A stretch of 64,000 bases of DNA, from positions 51,497-115,496 of the forward strand of contig DATKQM010000055.1 in assembly GCA_035532735.1 (NCBI GenBank). The letters run 5' to 3'. Made by a program: the position numbers and the translations under genes. The first letter of the stretch is position 1, and each line of letters begins with the position of its first letter. Source of the stretch: Chersky-840 sp035532735 (GTDB taxonomy: Bacteria; Actinomycetota; Acidimicrobiia; Acidimicrobiales; UBA8190). Positions 53,915-62,110 of the stretch are shown here, one piece after another. The notes under the pieces are model-generated. The model was not told the origin of the DNA, did not search any database, and worked only from the letters and a program-made list of their open reading frames with translations.

Positions 53915-55615
53915 TCAGACCTCGACGAAGTCGAGCGAGGACGGAGACTCGTCGAGCGCCGGACCGGGACCTCTGTCGCCCCGCCGACGCCACCGGGCCA
54001 GGAGGCGCTCCCGGTCGAAGGGCGACAGCGGCAGGGTCAAGATGGCAAGGCAGACCAGCAGCGCCACGGCCACGGTCAGGGGGTCGGCCTGGAACAGGCC
54101 CGACACCAACTGCCGGCCCGCAGGAAGCCCGATGAAGGCCGCCACGATCGACGACCCGATGATGAGGGTCCGGACTTTTCCGGTGGCCACGGGGGCGAGG
54201 ACCACGAGCCCCCACGACAGGTACCAGGGTTGGACCACCGGTCCGAGAGCCACGATGATCAGCATCGTCAGGCCCATGGCCCGCAACGCCCCGATCCGGT
54301 CCGATCGCAGCAACAGCCACACGCCGGCGCCGATGGCGACGAGGACCCCGAGCCCACGGGTCAACGACAGCGTGGTGTGCAGCGACACCCCGATCCCGAC
54401 CAGATGGGCGATGTCGGTGAGGAAGATCCCCGCCCCCGTGGCGGGCGCCACCCACGACCTGACCGTCCCAGGGGTCGCCAGGTTCAAGACCCAGCTCCAT
54501 CCGAGACCGGTGCCGACAGACAATGCCCCCATGACCCCGGTCGCGATCAAGCCCGCTGTGACCACGGGTCGAATTCGGGCGCGCACAGGCAGACCCGTCC
54601 CCATCCAGTTCCAGCCGATGTATATGACACCCAGTGCGGCCGGGACCTTCACCGCCGCGGCCAACGCGCACAGCACGATGCCCGCCACCGGTCTCCCTCG
54701 ACGTGCCACGGCCAAGCCGGCCATGAGCAGGCCGAGCATGAGGGCATCGTTATGCGCTCCCCCCACGAGATGCAGGATCGTGACCGGGTTCAGGACCGCC
54801 ATCGTGAAGGCATAGGACGGATCTCGCCCCAGACTTCGAGCCAGCGACGGGATCGACAGCGCCATGAGCCCGACGCCGACCAGGGCGAGCAGCCGCAACA
54901 GCGCCAGGTCGACCAGTTCGTTGTGGCCCGAGGCACTGGTCAAGAGCCCGTCGGTCTCCATGAACAACGGCCCGTAGGGCACCGGGGTGTTGAGCCACAA
55001 GTGGTCGACCAACGTCACCGACGGGGCCGCGCCGAGGACCCCGGGGCCGTAGTGGTAGGGGCTGATGTGGTGGCTCATCATCTCGCCCTGCGCCGCGTAG
55101 CTGTAGATGTCCCGGCTGAACAACGGCGGCGCCAGGAGCAGGGGGGCGATCCACAGCGCCAGGACCATCACGAGCTTGCGGACCGGCACCCCCTTCACCT
55201 GCGACAGGGTCCGGATCAAGCCGTACCAGACACGCATGAAGAGCACGAGACCGCCGTACATGGCGATGAGACCGAGGAAATTGAGGGGGTGTTTCGTCGT
55301 GTCACCCACGCCGGGGACGCCGTAGAACCACGCGCCCGTGAGCTTCAACACGAACGGCGAGCCTTGGGGGACCGACCCGAGTGTGATGGCGGTGACGGCG
55401 ATGAACCCGAGGACCGCAGGGCGGACGAGCAACCGTGACCCGTCCCCGTCGACGGCGCCGGGCTCGAGGTCCGGGCCGACGAGCGCGCTGAAAGGCCACC
55501 GCCGGCGTACGGCCTCGTCCCAGATCGTCAACCGGTCGAGGACGCGCCCGGCCACGGGGATGCCCGAAGGGTCAAAGCCGCGTACCGATGCGGCGGTCCT
55601 TCCTATAAGACCCAT
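53915..55615 (-). CDS. Polytopic GT-C mannosyltransferase-like protein (MptA/MptB family)
   Basis: 566 residues from ATG 55615, with about 12-13 hydrophobic helices from residue 66 to near 535. It resembles polyprenol-phosphomannose-dependent alpha-1,6-mannosyltransferases. The first-loop SRDIYSYAAQGEMMSHHISPYHYGP contains the Asp expected at the catalytic loop, and GGAHNDALMLGLL and WYLSWG are typical later motifs. In mycobacteria these build lipomannan and arabinogalactan cores; here the polymer is unknown. The C-terminal 25 residues are hydrophilic and cytoplasmic-looking. Confidence 0.75.
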   Translation of the reverse strand: MGLIGRTAASVRGFDPSGIPVAGRVLDRLTIWDEAVRRRWPFSALVGPDLEPGAVDGDGSRLLVRPAVLGFIAVTAITLGSVPQGSPFVLKLTGAWFYGVPGVGDTTKHPLNFLGLIAMYGGLVLFMRVWYGLIRTLSQVKGVPVRKLVMVLALWIAPLLLAPPLFSRDIYSYAAQGEMMSHHISPYHYGPGVLGAAPSVTLVDHLWLNTPVPYGPLFMETDGLLTSASGHNELVDLALLRLLALVGVGLMALSIPSLARSLGRDPSYAFTMAVLNPVTILHLVGGAHNDALMLGLLMAGLAVARRGRPVAGIVLCALAAAVKVPAALGVIYIGWNWMGTGLPVRARIRPVVTAGLIATGVMGALSVGTGLGWSWVLNLATPGTVRSWVAPATGAGIFLTDIAHLVGIGVSLHTTLSLTRGLGVLVAIGAGVWLLLRSDRIGALRAMGLTMLIIVALGPVVQPWYLSWGLVVLAPVATGKVRTLIIGSSIVAAFIGLPAGRQLVSGLFQADPLTVAVALLVCLAILTLPLSPFDRERLLARWRRRGDRGPGPALDESPSSLDFVEV

Positions 55616-55822
55616 CGTGTCGGCCCTCGCCCTGACGTTGCTCGTACCCGGTGTGTGTCTCCGCACAGACTGCTGCCGCCCGCCCGCCCGGCTCGGAGGA
55701 TACGAGTCGGACACATTCGTAACGGCATTGTAATGAAAGCCACGGCCCGGGCAAGTGCACCACCGGAGGCCACCAGCCTGGGCTCGACGTCCCCAGCTCA
55801 GAGTTGGGGAACTGGAGTGACG

Positions 55823-55904
55823 TGGGCCGGGAAGGATTCGAACCTTCGTAGGCTGTGCCGGCAGATTTACAGTCTGCTCCCTTTGGCCGCTCGGGCACCG
55901 ACCC
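55823..55904 (-). tRNA. tRNA-Tyr (GTA anticodon)
   Basis: 82 bases, class II with an extended variable arm. Acceptor GGGTCGG/CCGGCCC (one T-G), anticodon GTA in a GCAGA/TCTGC stem, T-arm GAAGGTTCGAATCCTTC, discriminator A, no encoded CCA. Confidence 0.95.
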
Positions 55905-55962
55905 GCGAGGCGAGACCATACCGCGGCGGCCTTGCGTCGCCGGGCGAGATGGCGCCCAGCAC

Positions 55963-55968
55963 TATCGT
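55963..55968 (+). promoter_or_regulatory. Leaderless -10 box of the yajQ-like gene
   Basis: TATCGT ending 7 bases before the ATG at 55976, so the transcript would start at or beside the start codon. No Shine-Dalgarno sequence and no good -35 were found. Confidence 0.55.
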
Positions 55969-55975
55969 GTCGGCC

Positions 55976-56464
55976 ATGCCCACGTTCGACGTGGTCTCGC
56001 AAGTCGACATGCAAGAGGTCCGCAATGCCGTCGACCAAGCCAACCGCGAGGCCGGCACCCGTTTCGACTTCAAAGGAACCGAGTCGAGCATCGAGCTCGG
56101 CGAGAACGACATGGTCCTGCGGTCCTCGACCGAGGACCGGCTGCGCGCTCTCCATCAGGTCCTCCAAGAGAAGATCGTCCGACGCGAGGTCTCGCTCAAG
56201 GCACTCGACGACGGCAAGATCGAGGAGGCGACCAAAGGCACGGTCCGCCAGAAGATCTCAATCAAGGCCGGCATCTCCGCCGACCACGCCAAACGCCTCA
56301 ACAAATTCATCAAGGACATGAACCTGAAAGGCATCTCCTCACAGGCCCAAGGCGACCAGCTCCGGGTGACGGGGAAGAAGCGCGACGACCTCCAAGCAGT
56401 GATCAAGGCGCTCAAGGAAGAGGACTTCGGCATCCCCCTGCAGTTCCAGAACTTCAGGGACTGA
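55976..56464 (+). CDS. yajQ: YajQ family nucleotide-binding protein (UPF0234)
   Basis: 162 residues, family length. Two ferredoxin-like halves: FDVVSQVDMQEVRNAVDQA at the start and KISIKAGISADHAKRLNKFIK in the middle, ending QVTGKKRDDLQ-like RVTGKKRDDLQAVI and PLQFQNFRD. Family members bind cyclic di-GMP or RNA in some bacteria; the role here is unknown. The start is supported by the leaderless promoter. Confidence 0.95.
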   Translation: MPTFDVVSQVDMQEVRNAVDQANREAGTRFDFKGTESSIELGENDMVLRSSTEDRLRALHQVLQEKIVRREVSLKALDDGKIEEATKGTVRQKISIKAGISADHAKRLNKFIKDMNLKGISSQAQGDQLRVTGKKRDDLQAVIKALKEEDFGIPLQFQNFRD

Positions 56465-56473
56465 CCGCGAACC

Positions 56474-56995
56474 TCAGGGCTCGGCCCCCTCGACCTCCAC
56501 CGCTGCTTCGACGAACAACTCGGCGTCCGCGTGGGCGACAGGGTCGACGTGGAAGAGGCGGTTGAAGACGAGGAACTTCACGATCCACAGCACGGCGAAG
56601 GCGCCGGTGTTGGCTCCCTCGACCACCACGGTCCGCCCGAAGTGGTGGAGGTCGTAGACATTGCTCAGGTGCCGAGCCAGTGACGCCGTGCCGATCGACA
56701 TCGTGATCCCGATGGCGGTCATCGTCCAGAAGGGGACGACCTCCTTGAACACGTGCGACCGGCCGCTCTTGCCCCATGACCATGTCCGGTTCAGGTAGTA
56801 GGCCGGCACGCTGGCCACCAGGTTGGCGAAGACGGTGCTCGGCACCTCCGACCACAGCCGGAATACCCCGAAGACGATGCCCAGCACGCTGAAGGACACG
56901 ATGGTCGAGATGACCGACACCGTCGCGTACCGGAACATCTTCTTCCCGGTGGGTGTGTGGTACAGGCGCCACAGGCGCTTCACGGTGGCGACCAT
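56474..56995 (-). CDS. GtrA family membrane protein
   Basis: 173 residues with four predicted membrane helices at about 22-46, 52-68, 86-106 and 123-144. The conserved ANLVASVPAYYLNRTWSWG after helix 2 and WIVKFLVFNRLFH after helix 4 define GtrA. Members are thought to move or process polyprenyl-phosphate sugars for cell-surface glycans. The C-terminal 20 residues are acidic. Ends 9 bases from the convergent yajQ-like gene. Confidence 0.88.
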   Translation of the reverse strand: MVATVKRLWRLYHTPTGKKMFRYATVSVISTIVSFSVLGIVFGVFRLWSEVPSTVFANLVASVPAYYLNRTWSWGKSGRSHVFKEVVPFWTMTAIGITMSIGTASLARHLSNVYDLHHFGRTVVVEGANTGAFAVLWIVKFLVFNRLFHVDPVAHADAELFVEAAVEVEGAEP

Positions 56996-57001
56996 CGGGC
57001 G

Positions 57002-57007
57002 AATTTA
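57002..57007 (-). promoter_or_regulatory. Leaderless -10 box of the gtrA-like gene
   Basis: TAAATT on the minus strand, separated by 6 bases from the ATG at 56995. No Shine-Dalgarno sequence. Confidence 0.5.
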
Positions 57008-57057
57008 GCCTGCCCGCCTGAGTTTTACCCAGCCGGACCACGGCGACCGGGCCTTTC

Positions 57058-58233
57058 TCAGGGCACGGCGTTGGCCCGGGCCACGTCTCCGAACCACTGC
57101 GCGCTCGGCTTGGGCCGGCGTTCGAAGGTGCTGTGGTCCACCTCGACCAGGCCGAAGGTGGGCCCGTACCCGAGGACCCACTCGAAGTTGTCGAGGAGGC
57201 TCCAGTAGAAGTAACCCCGCACGTCGATCCCGTCGTCCAGGCACCGCCGCACCCCGGCCAGGGCTTTGCTGACATACGCGATCCGCTGGGTGTCGTCGGC
57301 CGTCCCGATCCCGTTCTCGGTCACGACCACCGGGATGCCACCGGTAAATTCCCAGGCCCGGCGCACCGTGGCCTCCAGGGCCTCGGGATAGAATTCGTAG
57401 CCCATCTGGGTCGTGGCCACCCCCTCCTCGGCACCGAGCACTCCGTCGGACCCGACCCGCATCCGGGTGTAGCACTGCACCCCCACGAAGTCGTCGCCCG
57501 TGGTGGCCTCGAGAAAGACGTCCTCCATGGGGCCGCGCATGCGCTCGAGCCGGTCCTCGCCCCCCGGCATGAGCTGCCAGTCGTGCATGGAGAGTGTGAG
57601 CCCCACGGGGAATTCCCCTGGCCCGGCCCGCAAGGCCCCCACCCCGAGCACGTGGGCCCGGCACAGTGCGGCGTTCACGGCGTGGCGGCGGGCCCCGTCG
57701 CTCACCCCGGGAGGGAACACCTCGAGGCGATAACCCATGGTGGCCACGACGTTGGGCTCGTTCAGTGTGCAGGCCCAGCCGATGAGGTCGCCGAAGTGCT
57801 CCACAACCTTCTCGCACAACCGGGCGAACCGTTCGGGCGCGTCTCCAGCCTCCCAACCACCGCGGTCGGACAGCCACCGCGGGATGGTGAAGTGGTTGAG
57901 CGTGACCACCGGCGACAAGCCGAGCTCGTGGCACGCTGCGCATTGGCGCCGGTAGTGGTCGAGCGCGGCATGAGACCACTCCCCCTCGGCCGGCTCGATC
58001 CGGCTCCACTCCACCGAGAACCGGTACGCCCCCAGTCCGAGCGACGCCACCAGGTCGAGGTCCTCTGGCCACAACCGCCATGAGTCGCACGCGTCACCGC
58101 TGGACTCGAGGCACGGCGTCCCCGGGGCGTGCTCAAAGGCCCACCAGTCGTTGTTGGTGTTCCCCCCCTCGATCTGATGCGCGGCGGTGGCGGTACCCCA
58201 GAGGAACCCTTCGGGGAAGTCGGTCTTCGGCAC
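57058..58233 (-). CDS. Glycoside hydrolase family 1 (beta-glucosidase-like)
   Basis: 391 residues from GTG 58233, shorter than the usual 430-470. Retaining GH1 catalysts are both present: acid/base E159 in TLNEPNV and nucleophile E306 in VTENGIG. The N-terminal FLWGTATAAHQIEGG, the YRFSVEWSRIEP strand and the C-terminal GYFYWSLLDNFEW are canonical. No signal peptide, so cytoplasmic. Aglycone and sugar specificity (glucoside, galactoside or 6-phospho) cannot be fixed. Confidence 0.92.
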   Translation of the reverse strand: MPKTDFPEGFLWGTATAAHQIEGGNTNNDWWAFEHAPGTPCLESSGDACDSWRLWPEDLDLVASLGLGAYRFSVEWSRIEPAEGEWSHAALDHYRRQCAACHELGLSPVVTLNHFTIPRWLSDRGGWEAGDAPERFARLCEKVVEHFGDLIGWACTLNEPNVVATMGYRLEVFPPGVSDGARRHAVNAALCRAHVLGVGALRAGPGEFPVGLTLSMHDWQLMPGGEDRLERMRGPMEDVFLEATTGDDFVGVQCYTRMRVGSDGVLGAEEGVATTQMGYEFYPEALEATVRRAWEFTGGIPVVVTENGIGTADDTQRIAYVSKALAGVRRCLDDGIDVRGYFYWSLLDNFEWVLGYGPTFGLVEVDHSTFERRPKPSAQWFGDVARANAVP

Positions 58234-58239
58234 AGCGAC

Positions 58240-58245
58240 ACCGTA
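58240..58245 (-). promoter_or_regulatory. Leaderless -10 box of the GH1 gene
   Basis: TACGGT on the minus strand, separated by 6 bases from the GTG start at 58233. No Shine-Dalgarno sequence. Confidence 0.45.
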
Positions 58246-58271
58246 GCGGCGAGGCCTGCCAGGATGTGGAG

Positions 58272-59147
58272 GTGAGCGACGCGCTGGACTTCCTCGTCAA
58301 ACTTCTCGACATCGAGCCCATCGAGGTGAACATCTTCCGGGGTGTGAGCCCCGACGAGCACCGCCAACGCGTCTTCGGCGGCCAGGTGGCCGCGCAGGCT
58401 CTCATGGCGGCGGGACGCACCGTCGAGCGCGGCCGCGTCCACTCGCTCCACGCGTACTTCCTCCGCCCCGGCGACCCCAACGTCCCCATCCTCTACGAGG
58501 TGGACCGGATCCGCGACGGCCGCTCCTTCACGACCCGCCGCGTGGTGGCCATCCAGCACGGCCACGCCATCTTCAACGTGGCCACGTCGTTCCACGTCTA
58601 CGAAGAAGGCGCCTTCGACCATCAGGCGCCCATGCCCGATGTGCCCGACCCCGAGACCCTCCCGTCGCTCTTCGAACGCCTCGAACCCCAGCGTGACGAG
58701 CTGGCGGACTGGTTCGCCCGGCCCCACCCCATCGACCAGCGCCACGTGGGCGAGCTGCCCTGGTTGCAGCATGAGGCCCGAGACCCCATCCAGCGGGTCT
58801 GGATCCGCGCCGACGGGACCCTTCCCGACGACCCACTCCTGCACTCCTGTGTGGCGGCCTACGCCTCGGACATGTCGCTCTTCGACACCATGCTCGCCCC
58901 CCACGAGGCCCGCTGGGACGACGCCGAATTCATGGGTGCCAGCCTGGACCACTGCATGTGGTTCCACCGGCCCTTCCGGGCCGACGAGTGGCTCCTCTAC
59001 GACATGGACAGCCCCAACGCGTTCGGCGCCCGGGGACTCGCCCGAGGCTTTCTCTTCACCCGCGACGGTGCCCTCGTAGTCTCGATGGTCCAAGAAGGCC
59101 TCATGCGACTGGTGCCGAAGGTCACCATGACCACAGTCACTCCCTGA
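58272..59147 (+). CDS. tesB: Acyl-CoA thioesterase II
   Basis: 291 residues from GTG 58272 (VSDALDFLVKLLDIEPIEVNIFRG), with an AGG about 8 bases upstream; a GTG two codons earlier is possible. Two hotdog domains: N-terminal with FGGQVAAQALMAAGRTV and HSLHAYFLRPGD, C-terminal with ASLDHCMWFHRPFRADEW and ARGLARGFLFTRDGALV. Hydrolyses acyl-CoA to free acid and CoA. The last codons lie in a 17-base tandem duplication. Confidence 0.94.
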   Translation: MSDALDFLVKLLDIEPIEVNIFRGVSPDEHRQRVFGGQVAAQALMAAGRTVERGRVHSLHAYFLRPGDPNVPILYEVDRIRDGRSFTTRRVVAIQHGHAIFNVATSFHVYEEGAFDHQAPMPDVPDPETLPSLFERLEPQRDELADWFARPHPIDQRHVGELPWLQHEARDPIQRVWIRADGTLPDDPLLHSCVAAYASDMSLFDTMLAPHEARWDDAEFMGASLDHCMWFHRPFRADEWLLYDMDSPNAFGARGLARGFLFTRDGALVVSMVQEGLMRLVPKVTMTTVTP

Positions 59148-59161
59148 CCACAGTCACTCCC
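59128..59161. repeat. 17-base tandem duplication at the tesB 3' end
   Basis: TGACCACAGTCACTCCC occurs twice head to tail (59128-59144 and 59145-59161). The tesB stop codon is the first TGA of the second copy. Confidence 0.95.
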
Positions 59162-59172
59162 TGACCACCGGG

Positions 59173-59196
59173 GCCCGGCGGCCCGGCGGCCCGGCG
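59173..59196. repeat. Three tandem 8-base GCCCGGCG units between tesB and gltA
   Basis: GCCCGGCG at 59173-59180, 59181-59188 and 59189-59196, ending 4 bases before the gltA stop. It fills most of the interval between the convergent genes and could slip in replication; it may also fold into a bidirectional terminator. Confidence 0.9.
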
Positions 59197-59200
59197 GGGC

Positions 59201-60472
59201 CTACCGCTCGGCGATCGGCCGGTATTGGCGCGGCTCGGTGCCGATATAGAGCTGGCGGGGCCGGGCGATCTTGGAGTCCTGGTCGAGCATCTCCTGCCAG
59301 TGCGCCAACCATCCGGCGGTCCGGGGGATGGCGAAGAGGACCGGGAACATCTCGAGCGGGAACCCCATGGCTTGGTAGATGAGGCCCGAGTAGAAGTCGA
59401 CGTTGGGATAGAGCCGACGCGATGTGAAGTACTCGTCGGACAGCGCGATCTCTTCGAGCTTCAGCGCAATGTCGAGGAGGGGGTTCTTGCCGGTGATGGC
59501 GAACACCTCGTCGGCGGTCTGCTTGATGATCCGGGCCCGAGGGTCGTAGTTCTTGTAGACCCGGTGGCCGAACCCCTGGAGCCGTCCCCCGTTGCCCTGC
59601 TTGACCGAGTCGATGAAGGCGGGCACGTTCTCGATCGAGCCGATCTCGGTGAGCATTCGGATGACCATCTCGTTGGCGCCCCCGTGGCGGGGACCGTAGA
59701 GCGCGGCACAGGCCGCCGCGCAGCACGAGTACGGATCGGCGTGCGACGACCCGACCACCCGCATGGCGGTGGTGGAGCAGTTCTGCTCGTGATCGGCGTG
59801 GAGGATGAACAAGATGTCGAGCGCCCGGGCCAGCGTGGGGTTGGCGTCGAACCGGGGCTCGGCCACCTTCCACATCATCGACAGGAAGTTCCCGGCGAAG
59901 TCGAGGGAATTGTCGGGGTAGACGAAGGGCATCCCCATCGAGAACCGATGAGCGGCTGCGGCCAGCGTGGGCATCTTGGCGATGAGCCGGATGACCTGTC
60001 GCCGGCGCGACTCGGGATCGAAGATCTCTTTGGCGTCGAGATAGAACGTGGACAGTGCTGCTACCGCCGAGACGAGCATCCCCATGGGATGGGCGTCGTA
60101 GTGGAACCCCTCGAGGAACCGCTTTCGTACGTTCTCGTGAATGTAGGTGTGGTACGTGATCTCGTGACGCCACGAGTCGAATTCGCCCGCCGTGGGCAGC
60201 TCGCCGTGGAGAAGCAGATAGGCGACCTCGAGGTAGTTGGAGTGTTCCGCTAACTCGGCGATCTCGTAGCCCCGATACCGCAGGATCCCAGCGTCCCCGT
60301 CGACGAACGACACCGAGCTCTCGCATGCGGCGGTGGCGGTGAATCCGGGGTCGTAGAACCAGATGCCGGGGAGGAGCTTGCTCCACTCACCTGCCTCGAC
60401 TCCGCCGTTGCGGATGGGGATCTCGAGCTGATTGCCCGTCCGGTTGTCGGTGATGGTGATGCTCTCTGCCAC
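59201..60472 (-). CDS. gltA: Citrate synthase
   Basis: 423 residues from GTG 60472, with AGGAGG about 11 bases upstream. Condenses acetyl-CoA and oxaloacetate, the entry step of the TCA cycle. The type II-like N-terminal domain (ESSVSFVDGDAGILRYRGYEI) and catalytic motifs HADHEQNCSTTAMR, GPRHGGANE and VDFYSGLIYQ, with the two His and Asp, are present. Confidence 0.97.
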   Translation of the reverse strand: MAESITITDNRTGNQLEIPIRNGGVEAGEWSKLLPGIWFYDPGFTATAACESSVSFVDGDAGILRYRGYEIAELAEHSNYLEVAYLLLHGELPTAGEFDSWRHEITYHTYIHENVRKRFLEGFHYDAHPMGMLVSAVAALSTFYLDAKEIFDPESRRRQVIRLIAKMPTLAAAAHRFSMGMPFVYPDNSLDFAGNFLSMMWKVAEPRFDANPTLARALDILFILHADHEQNCSTTAMRVVGSSHADPYSCCAAACAALYGPRHGGANEMVIRMLTEIGSIENVPAFIDSVKQGNGGRLQGFGHRVYKNYDPRARIIKQTADEVFAITGKNPLLDIALKLEEIALSDEYFTSRRLYPNVDFYSGLIYQAMGFPLEMFPVLFAIPRTAGWLAHWQEMLDQDSKIARPRQLYIGTEPRQYRPIAER

Positions 60473-60505
60473 GACGCTCGGATCCTCCTCTGACGGCCCA
60501 CCCCG

Positions 60506-60511
60506 ATCCTA
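60506..60511 (-). promoter_or_regulatory. Possible gltA -10 box
   Basis: TAGGAT on the minus strand, 33 bases upstream of the gltA start. The best -35 at 17 bases reads TGACCC, weak. Confidence 0.35.
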
Positions 60512-60598
60512 TGGCTCCGTGGTCAGCTGGGTCACCCCAGCACACCTCCGACCCCTCGAGCCCTGTCGCCGGAGTCTCGTCGAGTACGACGGGGCTGC

Positions 60599-61972
60599 TC
60601 AGTCCACCTTGAGGGTGATGGCCGGAGACATCGACCCCGCGTCACGCGCGTCACCGGAGTACTGGGCGGTGATGGCGTGCGCCGATGCGGTGGGGTAGGT
60701 GACGAGACACGTCGCCTGTCCCTTGTGGACGGGCTGGGCTCCGCACCCCGCGATGGTGGCGCCGTCGTCGGCGAAGGTCACCGTTCCCGTGGGCGACGCC
60801 ACGCTCGACGAAGACGGCGATCCCGACAGGGACGAGGTGACAGCCGCGATGAGGGTCACCTGCCGACCCCGGACGGCGACCAGCGGCGAGGACGTCACCG
60901 AGGTCAAGGTAGCCGCAGGTTGGATCTCCACCTGGATCGTCCGTGCCGCCAGCGCGCCGGTTCCCGGCGAGTGCGGCGACTCTGCCAAGACCTGCACCGT
61001 GTAGAAGGAGCCCGGCACCACCTTGAGGCCCCGGAGCGCGATCGTCGTGGACCGCGCCGCGCCCAGGTCGACGGTCTGCTGGACGAGCACAGGGCTCGCC
61101 GATGCACCTTGGAGGGTCGCCTCGCCTCCGACCTCGACACCGTGTTCGTCGACGTTTCCCTGGTTGGCGAGCACCACGTGGACGACGAGGGAGGTGGCCG
61201 CCGGTGCCACGAGCGTCGACCCACTCTCCACGGCGCTGGGATCGATCACGACGGCCAGGACGACGATGCTGTGGACCGGGGTGAGGGCGTGGGACGCCGC
61301 CACCGCCGACACCAGATCGCCCGCCGCGCTCGCGCTCAGGAGCCCGGGGTCCACTATCCAGGTCGACCTCGGGACTGCGGCCGACCCCGGGGCGCGTCGC
61401 AAGGCGCGCCGACACGCCGCCCACGACGCGTCTGCGGACTGCAGCTCGACACCCACCGAGGTCACCGCGGCGGTGGCCCCGGCCTCGTCGACGAGGCCCA
61501 GCCCGGTCCGTCCCCCGGCGACACCTTCGAGCGCGGACCGCAACGTCGCCACCGCCGCAGCCCGCCGGGCGATGGCTGTGGCGCATCCCGAGCCCGTCGA
61601 GGGATCAGGCGGCGTGATGGAGGCGTAGCGGCGCTCGAGCCCGGAGGTGTCGGAGACGAGGGTGTCGAGGTCGAAGAAGAACGCGATCCGACCGAGTCGG
61701 CTCGCCTCGCCCAAGAACGAGACCATGGCCGCGCCCGAGGCGTTGGACTCCACCGCCAGCGGCTGCGCCAGGGCGGCGTATCCCCGGTCCACGGTCCGTC
61801 GGTACGGGCCTGAGGTGGGACCGATCTGGGCCACCGCACTCACACCCAGGACCACGACAACAGCGGACAGCACCATGGGGACGGCCAACCGCAATACGGC
61901 TCTTCCTCGCGCCCGCCGTCGCCCGGATCGACGTCGATCCCCAGACACCGGTCGACGTCGTTCCCCGACCAT
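60599..61972 (-). CDS. Membrane-anchored protein with an Ig-like C-terminal domain, function unknown
   Basis: 457 residues. An Arg-rich cytoplasmic N-terminus (1-26) precedes one membrane helix at about 27-49; the rest is probably outside. The middle (50-350) is an unrecognised Ala/Ser/Val-rich region with three Cys, containing a CARDB-like stretch (SLVVHVVLANQGNVDEHGVEV, ARTIQVEI). Residues about 354-457 resemble the Ig-like domain also seen in the 50600-52600 protein (TGTVTF, a CG...C pair, AQYSGD). Divergent from the LCP gene. The start is supported by TAGGGT 7 bases upstream. Confidence 0.75.
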   Translation of the reverse strand: MVGERRRPVSGDRRRSGRRRARGRAVLRLAVPMVLSAVVVVLGVSAVAQIGPTSGPYRRTVDRGYAALAQPLAVESNASGAAMVSFLGEASRLGRIAFFFDLDTLVSDTSGLERRYASITPPDPSTGSGCATAIARRAAAVATLRSALEGVAGGRTGLGLVDEAGATAAVTSVGVELQSADASWAACRRALRRAPGSAAVPRSTWIVDPGLLSASAAGDLVSAVAASHALTPVHSIVVLAVVIDPSAVESGSTLVAPAATSLVVHVVLANQGNVDEHGVEVGGEATLQGASASPVLVQQTVDLGAARSTTIALRGLKVVPGSFYTVQVLAESPHSPGTGALAARTIQVEIQPAATLTSVTSSPLVAVRGRQVTLIAAVTSSLSGSPSSSSVASPTGTVTFADDGATIAGCGAQPVHKGQATCLVTYPTASAHAITAQYSGDARDAGSMSPAITLKVD

Positions 61973-61979
61973 CGCTGCG

Positions 61980-61985
61980 ACCCTA
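61980..61985 (-). promoter_or_regulatory. Leaderless -10 box of the Ig-domain protein gene
   Basis: TAGGGT on the minus strand, separated by 7 bases from the ATG at 61972. No Shine-Dalgarno sequence. Confidence 0.45.
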
Positions 61986-62096
61986 CTGGCACCGAGGGCC
62001 GTCCCACCTGGTCGACGCCATGGTGCCAGCGGCCGATGAGCTCGTGCCGGTCCGCGAGGTCTCCTCGCATGACGAAGTCTGGAGGTGCCTCGCCAC

Positions 62097-62102
62097 TACA
62101 CT
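62097..62102 (+). promoter_or_regulatory. Possible -10 box of the LCP gene
   Basis: TACACT, separated by 8 bases from the GTG at 62111. Slightly further from the start than the other leaderless cases, so less certain. Confidence 0.35.
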
Positions 62103-62110
62103 CGCCTCCC

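Noticed and set aside
62069..62110. ATG 62069 as the LCP start
   Set aside because: It has a weak GAGG site, but the intervening codons are unlike the gene's usage, and a TACACT box sits just before the GTG at 62111.
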